25,677 bases of DNA from positions 1 through 25,677 of the IMG/VR virus record IMGVR_UViG_3300010318_000041. One strand, given 5' to 3'. Numbering within the stretch: the first letter of the stretch is position 1; every line of letters begins with the position of its first letter. A program made the translations under genes and the position numbers. This document shows, in pieces, positions 20,161 through 25,677 of the stretch. The DNA comes from a virus. Below the pieces are notes generated by a model. It saw only the letters and a list, made by a program, of their open reading frames with translations, was not told the origin of the DNA and searched no databases.

Positions 20161-21944
20161 TACGCTCTCAAATTAGCTTCATTAATAAATTCATCAGCAT
20201 GATCAGTTGCCCTTCTAAAATCTTGTTCCTCTTTCCATGCCTGAAGTTCAAGCTGACTATCTCTTGGGCTGGCAACAATACCACCAAGATTACCCATAAC
20301 ACTAGCAATAGATACGCTGTTTTCAAGTGCTTGCACTACTGCCATAGTAGCATCAAAAATTCCTAGTTTTTCAGGGTCGCCAAACTCCATGTTTTCAATA
20401 TCATATACATATTCCTGATTTTGAAAATAATCAATGATAGTTTTTTCAATTTCTTCATTATTGTACCCAGCATTTTCAAGAAGTTTTCTTAGTGGTTCCA
20501 TAAGACTTGGAATTAAGACCTGTTGAACAAGATTGTAGTCTCTATCATCTTCAGAGTAACTAGTTTCCAAAAACAATACTAAATTTGTTAATACTCTACA
20601 ACCACCCGGCAACGCACCGTGAGCAATTGCACTTCTTACCGCACACACAGCGTCTTCACATCTATCATGTCTTTCTTTAAGCTCACCGTTAGATGCACCG
20701 TATATTTTAAGTTTGGCAATACCATTAGTTAGCTTACCAAGTCTTTCTTCAAGATCAAGCTTTTCAGCAATACTTGCAGCATTTTTAAGTTGAGTTTCAA
20801 GCTCATCTGCTCTTTCTTCGATATCCAGTTCGCTTGGCTCACCAACTACAGTACTTCTAAATCTATAATACTCAAACGTATCCATTCCGTTACCAAGGTC
20901 GTCAATAGTAGCTTTAGCTACTTGATTAGTCATGTCAAATATTTTAGCTCCGGTAAAGGCCGATAGGTCGTATAAAAATTCTAATCTAGAGTTTTTAATA
21001 TTAGTCATTGGCGTAGCCATTGGTACAACATTTAATGTTGTAGGATTACTAAAATTAAACGCAAGATTTGTCAAAACATTTTCTGAAAAGCCGTGTGAAA
21101 CAAGAACAAGATTGCTAAACTCAGAGTTTCCTTCATTTACAAACTTATGTCCAAGTTCTTCAATAATTGGCAGAAAAGAAACAAGATCGTTTACAATACC
21201 ATCAAACAAAAGAAACAACGGTCTGTCTAGTTTACAGCGTTGATTGGCCTTGTCGTTAATAAATGCTGTATGAAATTTGCCAATTGACTCTTCAAAGCCA
21301 ATAGCAATTGGTAGTCCTTCAATAAGCTCTACTTCATAACCGCTTGGCCCTGAAAGTTCTTGAATAGTAACGTGAGAAGACTCTCCAAAACCTACTTTGT
21401 CAAAAGCTTCCATTACAGCGTCAGCCATTTCTTCATCACCATTAGCAGATACTTGAGCTACTTTTTTTAGCAAGCCTTGATTGTCTATACTAATTTCAAT
21501 TGACTGATCTTTTACCTTGGGAATAAGTTGATTTTTAACAATTTTATTCATAACCCTAGTGGCACGCTGAGGTGACTCTTTGGGATTAGCCTCACAATAT
21601 CTAAATAGAGACTTTACCATAGTGGCAGAGATAATTGTAGTCGCAGTTGTACCGTCACCAGCTTCGTTGGCGGTCCTTTTAGCAGCATCTCTAGTTTGTT
21701 CAATAATCAAGTGCTTATAAGGATCAGCACTACCTAAAGAACTGAAAATAGTAACGCCATCCTTGGTATTCTTGTTTGGAATACCGGGATATTCGCTTTC
21801 AATAAGTGTTGTTTTACCACCCGGCCCATAGCTAGACCCTACAATTTCGGCAATTTCATCCATAGTCTGAGAGGTAATCTGCTTAAGCCTATCTGGACTT
21901 GAGCAATACATTTTAGCTGGGGTTTTTACTTTTTTAACAGTCAT
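20160..21944 (-). CDS. GroEL-like chaperonin
   Basis: 594 residues, full length for a group I chaperonin. Conserved nucleotide-binding motifs: SSYGPGGKTTLI (GroEL LGPKGRN), KDGVTI (61-66), NEAGDGTTATT with the catalytic Asp at D97 (GroEL D87), KLTNGIAKLKIYGASNGELK, the ATPase Asp in RCEDAVCAVRSA (D431, GroEL D398), HGALPGG, and the C-terminal LGIFDATMAVVQALENSVSI. The apical domain (about 190-370) is divergent, and the usual Gly-Met tail is missing (ends ADEFINEANLRA). AGGAG precedes the ATG. Giant Pseudomonas phages such as EL encode similar chaperonins; here a GroES-like gene is also present at 8562-8888. It is co-transcribed with terminase, so folding of packaging or capsid proteins is a plausible job. 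Confidence 0.95.
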   Translation of the reverse strand: MTVKKVKTPAKMYCSSPDRLKQITSQTMDEIAEIVGSSYGPGGKTTLIESEYPGIPNKNTKDGVTIFSSLGSADPYKHLIIEQTRDAAKRTANEAGDGTTATTIISATMVKSLFRYCEANPKESPQRATRVMNKIVKNQLIPKVKDQSIEISIDNQGLLKKVAQVSANGDEEMADAVMEAFDKVGFGESSHVTIQELSGPSGYEVELIEGLPIAIGFEESIGKFHTAFINDKANQRCKLDRPLFLLFDGIVNDLVSFLPIIEELGHKFVNEGNSEFSNLVLVSHGFSENVLTNLAFNFSNPTTLNVVPMATPMTNIKNSRLEFLYDLSAFTGAKIFDMTNQVAKATIDDLGNGMDTFEYYRFRSTVVGEPSELDIEERADELETQLKNAASIAEKLDLEERLGKLTNGIAKLKIYGASNGELKERHDRCEDAVCAVRSAIAHGALPGGCRVLTNLVLFLETSYSEDDRDYNLVQQVLIPSLMEPLRKLLENAGYNNEEIEKTIIDYFQNQEYVYDIENMEFGDPEKLGIFDATMAVVQALENSVSIASVMGNLGGIVASPRDSQLELQAWKEEQDFRRATDHADEFINEANLRA

Positions 21945-21963
21945 TAAAGTCTCCTTTAACTAT

Positions 21964-21972
21964 ATAATATCA
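21964..21972 (-). promoter_or_regulatory. Candidate extended -10 promoter for the chaperonin-terminase-portal unit
   Basis: The minus strand reads ATGATATTATATAGTTAAAGGAG: TG-n-TATTAT, then the AGGAG ribosome site (21951-21955) and ATG at 21944. The expected start is near 21957, giving a leader just long enough for the ribosome site. No -35 is visible. The 15-mer TGATATTATATAGTT is identical before the UvsW-like helicase. Activity is inferred. Confidence 0.5.
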
Positions 21973-23184
21973 TAACTTTTCCCAATCTAATTTATCTGAT
22001 TTTTTCAGATTATCAGAAGCATATAGATATTGTAAGTTAGTATAATGATTGAGTTTAATTAAATCTTTTTCTGTTTTTGCCATAGAAAGTGGTACAATAT
22101 GATCAACATGAACAGGCTCCGCAGCTTCTTCTAAAGTTATACCATATCTATTTTTAAAAGTATTTTCTAAATATTTTTTAAAAAATTCAAAATTACAGCC
22201 TATAATTTTTTCAGTAGTTTCGTTTTTAACAAAACCATTTTTTTTAATAGAATTACATATAAGTTTTCTAATGCGGCATTTGAAAGCAAAAAGTTTGTCT
22301 TTTTTGATTTTTTCTTTTTTCCACTCATGATTCTTAGTGTTTATACTTTTTTTATTTTTTTCACGATATTTTTTGGATTTTATAGCTATGTCTTCTTTAT
22401 TATTTTCATAATATTCTTTTGAATATTTTCTTAATTTATCTTGATTTTTTTCTCGATATTTTTTTTGCCTTTTTTTAATCTTATTTTTATTTTTTTGAAG
22501 ATAAACCTTTATTCTATCTCGATTTTTTTCTCGATATACCTTAGCTTTTATAGCTATGTCTTCTTTATTATTTTCATAATATTCTTTATTTATTTTATTT
22601 AAAGAATCTCGATTTTTTTCACGATACTCTTTTCTATACTCTTTTAGTTTTTCCTTATTTTTTTCTCTATATATTTTATTTATTTTAGCTATTTTATCTC
22701 GATTTTTTTCACGATATTCTTTATTTATTTTATTTAAAGAATCTCGATTTTTTTCACGATATTCTTTATTTATTTTATTTAAAGAATCTCGATTTTTTTC
22801 ACGATACTCTTTTCTATACTCTTTTAGTTTTTCCTTATTTTTTTCTCGATATACCTTAGCTTTTATAGCTATGTCTTCTTTATTATTTTCATAATATTCT
22901 TTTGAATATTTTTTTAATTTTTCTTTATTATTTTTTCTATATATTTTATTTATTTTAGCTATTTCATGTTTATTATTTTCTCTATATATTTTATTTATTT
23001 TAGCTATTTTATCTCGATTTTTTTCACGATATTCTTTGATTTTATCTTGATTTTTTTCTCTATATATTTTTGACTTAATTTTTTTGCAAGCCTTACATAT
23101 ATTTCCGTAACCACTCTTTACATTTTTATTTTTACAAAAAAGATGTAATTCTTTAATTTCTTTACACTTACTACACTCTTTCAT
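21970..23184 (-). CDS. HNH endonuclease with long repetitive basic linker
   Basis: 404 residues in three parts. The N-terminal zinc finger has C4-x2-C7 and C30-x2-C33 (ECSKCKEIKELHLFC, GNICKACKK). A central stretch of about 250 residues is built from repeats of YREKN-[KR]-[DE]-K/S-[IL], almost entirely Lys/Glu/Asn/Arg and probably a long charged helix. The C-terminal HNH core has VHVDHIVPLS (D361, H362) and YTNLQYLYASDNLKKSD (Asn near 383). Free-standing HNH homing endonucleases with this zinc-finger/HNH combination are common in phages; the repeats expand in length between relatives. It sits between the small zinc protein and the GroEL unit and interrupts no gene. Confidence 0.85.
   Translation of the reverse strand: MKECSKCKEIKELHLFCKNKNVKSGYGNICKACKKIKSKIYREKNQDKIKEYREKNRDKIAKINKIYRENNKHEIAKINKIYRKNNKEKLKKYSKEYYENNKEDIAIKAKVYREKNKEKLKEYRKEYREKNRDSLNKINKEYREKNRDSLNKINKEYREKNRDKIAKINKIYREKNKEKLKEYRKEYREKNRDSLNKINKEYYENNKEDIAIKAKVYREKNRDRIKVYLQKNKNKIKKRQKKYREKNQDKLRKYSKEYYENNKEDIAIKSKKYREKNKKSINTKNHEWKKEKIKKDKLFAFKCRIRKLICNSIKKNGFVKNETTEKIIGCNFEFFKKYLENTFKNRYGITLEEAAEPVHVDHIVPLSMAKTEKDLIKLNHYTNLQYLYASDNLKKSDKLDWEKL
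22696..22785 (-). repeat. 45-bp direct tandem repeat within the HNH gene
   Basis: Positions 22696-22740 and 22741-22785 are identical, and the next copy starts at 22786 before diverging. Less perfect and longer repeats extend over about 22370-23060, encoding the YREKN units. The in-frame unit allows length change without frameshift. Confidence 0.9.
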
Positions 23185-23372
23185 TTTTCTAACTTGGCTT
23201 CCAGTTCCCTAAAATGCTTTTTGCAAAATGGAAGTTCTTCTAAATCTTTCATTACTACTGTTTTATGATAAGATGAAAACATGAAGATTTCTTCATGTAC
23301 ATCATTACACCCTCGTTTGGAACAGGTCATTTGTTCGTCTTCTTCGATTTGTGCTTGGGTCCGTCTTCCCAT
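23181..23372 (-). CDS. Small zinc-binding protein
   Basis: 63 residues from ATG at 23372, chosen because GGAG lies about seven bases upstream; a later ATG at 23330 makes an ATGA overlap with the phosphoesterase stop and would give 49 residues. The metal-site candidates are C17-x4-C22 (CSKRGC) with H26 and the later CKKH (C50, H53). This Cys4/Cys-His pattern suggests a small zinc finger. No specific family. It overlaps both neighbours, so it belongs to the same operon as the phosphoesterase and the HNH gene. Confidence 0.6.
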   Translation of the reverse strand: MGRRTQAQIEEDEQMTCSKRGCNDVHEEIFMFSSYHKTVVMKDLEELPFCKKHFRELEAKLEK

Positions 23373-24076
23373 ATAATCTCCACTGGTTTGTGACTGTAAA
23401 TATATCTATTATCTAACGATGATGCGTTTACAAACATAGTATTTTTTTTATAAGAAACCCCATATTCTTCATGAATATGTCCAAAAACGTGCATCATTGG
23501 TTTAACTCTATTTTCAATGGTATCCATCAAATGTGGACATCCAACGTGCTCAACATCACCACTAATACCATGCCAACGTGGAACTGTATCTCTAATTCCA
23601 TATGGTGGGCCATGAGTAATTAAAATATCAGTATCATTAGGTATCATATCCCAATGTGGCTTAATTAATGGATGTTTTTTAAACCCATGATATGGGTCGC
23701 CATTTGGTAAATGTTCAATATCTCTATTAAAAGCCCAATTACAGAAAGTTGGTTGCACTGGACTTCCCCAAATTTTAATTTCTTCTTTGGTCCACGGACA
23801 TTTAATTGTAACACCAGAATCATTAAGATAAATTACACCATATTTACGGCACATTTCTTCAAATCTTTCAGGTTCTTTTTCAAAGCCCCAATCATGGTTT
23901 CCGGCAATCATGATTTTCCAATTAAAATCAAGTGAACCATACCATTTCAAAAACGGCTCAATTTCACCAGATTGACCACGGCCAGTAGCGTCACCAGCAT
24001 GAAGGATAATATCACCTTTTCCACAGTCAATTTCTTTATGACGATTATGTGTATCTGAAATACAGACTATTTTCAT
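23327..24076 (-). CDS. Calcineurin-like metallophosphoesterase
   Basis: 249 residues with all motifs of the two-metal phosphoesterases: SDTHN (D8, H10), GDIILHAGDATG, AGNHDW, ILITHGPP and FGHIHEEYG. The layout and length fit the small MPPED/UPF0046-like branch rather than Mre11, so the substrate may be a nucleotide, cyclic nucleotide or other phosphodiester. There is no signal peptide. The start overlaps the DnaJ-type zinc protein stop (24073), so it is co-translated with it. It is distinct from the SbcD domain at 6864-8537. Confidence 0.9.
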   Translation of the reverse strand: MKIVCISDTHNRHKEIDCGKGDIILHAGDATGRGQSGEIEPFLKWYGSLDFNWKIMIAGNHDWGFEKEPERFEEMCRKYGVIYLNDSGVTIKCPWTKEEIKIWGSPVQPTFCNWAFNRDIEHLPNGDPYHGFKKHPLIKPHWDMIPNDTDILITHGPPYGIRDTVPRWHGISGDVEHVGCPHLMDTIENRVKPMMHVFGHIHEEYGVSYKKNTMFVNASSLDNRYIYSHKPVEIIWEDGPKHKSKKTNK

Positions 24077-24291
24077 TCTAACTCCAAATCTGGTAATCTT
24101 TTGGCGACTACCAAGCCAGTGCCATTACATTTGTTGCAAAAATTGTAGCCATAAAAACACTCTTCTTGACCCAATCTTTTGGCCCACTTTCCAAGCTCTA
24201 CTTCATCGGTTATCATTAATTGTACATTACCATAACCATCACAGGCTTTACAAGAGTCGTAATATTCAAATGGTAAATCGTACTCAATCAT
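24073..24291 (-). CDS. DnaJ-type zinc-finger small protein
   Basis: 72 residues with two CxxCxGxG motifs: SCKACDGYGN (near residues 14-21) and FCNKCNGTGL (near 52-59). These are half of the four motifs that make the DnaJ central zinc domain, which helps unfolded-protein binding. No J domain is present. The gene follows the AAA+ ATPase with overlapping start/stop and precedes the phosphoesterase. A protein-folding accessory role alongside the phage AAA+ and chaperonins is an inference; such modules are also used in RNA-binding and regulatory proteins. Confidence 0.65.
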   Translation of the reverse strand: MIEYDLPFEYYDSCKACDGYGNVQLMITDEVELGKWAKRLGQEECFYGYNFCNKCNGTGLVVAKRLPDLELE

Positions 24292-25283
24292 CCCATAAGA
24301 CCTAATTTCTTTTGAGCTTTTTGGAAAGCTCTTTCAATTCTTGCTTTGTGTTCTTTCATTTCTTGAATAACTTGGCCAAATGTTTTATCATGTAACTCAG
24401 CTCTAATTACAATCTCAGAAATATGGGCAATACTTAGACCATCGGCATCTTTACTTACAAGAGCATCTATTTCTTTTTCAGAAAGTTTTCTTTTAGCAAT
24501 ATAGGCACCAAGCTTAACTCTTTCTTCAGCATTTGGCCCTTCAAGTTCAAACATTTGGTCAAATCGGCCCGGTCTATCAGCCAGTGATTTTAAAAGGTTT
24601 TCTGGTGTATTGGTTGTTGCAATAATAAAAGTTGGTAGTCTAAAACTTACCGATGCACCATCAAGTAATTCTAGCAAGCTGGCATCAGCACCTTTTGGCC
24701 CATGATATCCCTCAGTATTTCCACCACCAATATCTTCCATTACAAATAACATTCTCGTACAGTCTTTTGAAAATTTTGAGCCAGTAGAAAGAAACTTACT
24801 TACTGAACTACTTCGTACATCAGATGTATCCCAAAATAGAACAACAGTTCCCTTATCTTCCTCGACAAATTCCCGACTAATCTTGGCAATTGTTGATGAC
24901 TTACCCATACCCGGCTGCGAATATAATAAAATAGAACGCTTAGGGTCTTTGTTGTATTTTTTATAGATGTCTAGTTTTTCAAAGAAAAGCTTAGATTCTT
25001 TCTTGATAAGCTGAGTGTTACTAGCTGACTCAAGAAGGTCATGGGTTTTAAGTTCTAGCTTTTTAGTCCTTACACCAGCAGAAGTATCTACTAAAGTCCA
25101 AATACCGGGTTTTATAGTAAACTTTTCCTTGTCTTGTTCTTCATCTTCATATTCAAATTGAATAATGTGAGTTGCTGTTTGGATACAAAGGTCAGACTCA
25201 GGAAGTTCTTTAACGCCGCCGTACTCAAGGTCTTCAATTTTTGTTCTTTGTAATAATTTAAATTTACCTAATTCTTCTGACAT
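24288..25283 (-). CDS. AAA+ ATPase, BCS1-like
   Basis: 331 residues. After an about 110-residue beta-containing N-terminal domain, the AAA+ core shows Walker A SQPGMGKSS (122-130), a Walker B of the BCS1 type with Glu-Asp (MLFVMEDIGG, E183, D184), Sensor 1 IIATTN, and the arginine finger/Sensor region LADRPGRFDQ. The helical lid (about 255-331) ends in a basic coiled-coil-like tail. BCS1/FtsH-like AAA+ ATPases remodel or unfold proteins. The start is 1 base inside the preceding stop (25283). With the DnaJ-type protein next door, protein remodelling is likely; a replication clamp-loader role is less likely because of the DRPGRFD motif. Confidence 0.88.
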   Translation of the reverse strand: MSEELGKFKLLQRTKIEDLEYGGVKELPESDLCIQTATHIIQFEYEDEEQDKEKFTIKPGIWTLVDTSAGVRTKKLELKTHDLLESASNTQLIKKESKLFFEKLDIYKKYNKDPKRSILLYSQPGMGKSSTIAKISREFVEEDKGTVVLFWDTSDVRSSSVSKFLSTGSKFSKDCTRMLFVMEDIGGGNTEGYHGPKGADASLLELLDGASVSFRLPTFIIATTNTPENLLKSLADRPGRFDQMFELEGPNAEERVKLGAYIAKRKLSEKEIDALVSKDADGLSIAHISEIVIRAELHDKTFGQVIQEMKEHKARIERAFQKAQKKLGLMG

Positions 25284-25516
25284 TATGCCTCCTTTTCAGT
25301 TTTCCACTTCTTTTTATTTATACCAGCTACTTTAGAAAAAAATTTACCGTCTGTATACACTCCGTCTGTTTCACAGTACTTCCATGAAAAATTTTCTAAT
25401 CCTTTAGATAATTTCCAAGACATATTTCCATCAACTTCAAAATCATCGTCTTCACCCATTGCATAATAGATTTCAACATCATTTCTTTTTTCTTGTTTTT
25501 TAAGATAGCTTGCCAT
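25283..25516 (-). CDS. Small hypothetical protein
   Basis: 77 residues beginning MASYLKKQEKRNDVEIYY. It has an acidic middle (GEDDDFEVDG), aromatic residues (MSWKL, NFSWKY) and a basic end (INKKKWKTEKEA). No motif is recognised. It overlaps the AAA+ gene start by one base and begins two bases after the stop of the partial upstream gene. Confidence 0.6.
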   Translation of the reverse strand: MASYLKKQEKRNDVEIYYAMGEDDDFEVDGNMSWKLSKGLENFSWKYCETDGVYTDGKFFSKVAGINKKKWKTEKEA

Positions 25517-25517
25517 A

Positions 25518-25677
25518 TTAGCCCCATAGGTTGTTAGTTTTTTTCTTCACCACTTTCTTCTCTACTTTAACAGACTTTTCTACTTTTGTCAATTCTTTAG
25601 CTCTCCAAACATCAGGACCATCACTTACATCACATTCTTTGTTAGGGCAAAATGGCCCAATTCCGGGTGCATTTTGC
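25518..25677 (-). CDS. 3' end of an upstream gene, Cys-motif protein
   Basis: An open frame enters from the window edge and ends with TAA at 25518-25520. The visible C-terminal residues include IGPFCPNKECDVSDGPDVW, then a lysine/valine-rich tail ending in KKKTNNLWG. The CPNKEC pair could be part of a zinc ribbon. The rest of the gene lies outside the window, so no function is proposed. Confidence 0.6.
   Translation of the reverse strand, partial: QNAPGIGPFCPNKECDVSDGPDVWRAKELTKVEKSVKVEKKVVKKKTNNLWG

Noticed and set aside
21996-22012. ATCTGA-TTTTT-TCAGAT hairpin near the end of the HNH gene as a terminator
   Set aside because: The stem is only six base pairs with low GC, lies inside coding sequence and has no T-run after it on the transcribed strand.
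22370-23060. Repeat block as a CRISPR array
   Set aside because: The repeats are contiguous, in frame within one gene and have no unique spacers of constant length.

Overview
The window is part of a large, AT-rich, tailed double-stranded DNA phage genome. The diagnostic genes are a large terminase (18325-20160), an HK97-type portal (15698-17536), an M15-family endolysin (12512-12931) and T4-like replication and recombination genes: SbcC/gp46, SbcD/gp47, two SF2 helicases and a gp55-like sigma factor. Every convincing gene except the endolysin is on the minus strand. Genes are packed tightly, mostly with ATGA or TAATG stop/start overlaps, and there is no gene-free stretch of 300 bases. A c-type cytochrome, a secreted ClpP-fold protease and an M15 peptidase suggest a Gram-negative host with periplasmic cytochromes. 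The host cannot be named from this sequence. No tRNA, rRNA or CRISPR array was seen.

Layout in the direction of minus-strand transcription (high to low coordinates). (a) 25677-21970: partial Cys-motif protein, small protein, BCS1-like AAA+ ATPase, DnaJ-type zinc protein, calcineurin-like phosphoesterase, small zinc protein and a repeat-rich HNH endonuclease. (b) 21944-15149: GroEL-like chaperonin behind its own promoter-like element, then terminase, a beta-rich virion protein, portal and an acidic protein that may be a scaffold. (c) 15106-12879: compact SF2 helicase, a 15-residue-repeat protein, a cytochrome c, a conserved unknown and two tiny membrane proteins. The last of these overlaps the endolysin tail-to-tail. 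(d) 12476-5807: UvsW-like helicase interrupted by an intein in its P-loop, a sigma factor lacking region 4.2, a cryptic GroES-like protein, an SbcD nuclease fused behind a homing-endonuclease-like domain, and two unknown proteins. (e) 5735-1: secreted ClpP-like protease, zinc ribbon protein, small protein, SbcC, two unknowns, an HNH nuclease and a membrane protein cut by the window edge.

These genes point to a self-sufficient virus with its own folding machinery (GroEL, likely GroES, DnaJ-type zinc module, AAA+), its own recombination-dependent replication (SbcCD plus helicases) and its own promoter recognition. The sigma factor ends before the -35-binding helix-turn-helix. Several transcription-unit starts carry an extended -10 element (TGATATTAT), usually with no visible -35. 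Two helicase genes appear to be transcribed leaderless or nearly so. The least expected items are the cytochrome c inside the helicase operon, the signal-peptide-bearing ClpP-fold protease, the homing-endonuclease/SbcD fusion and the unannotated-looking GroES partner.
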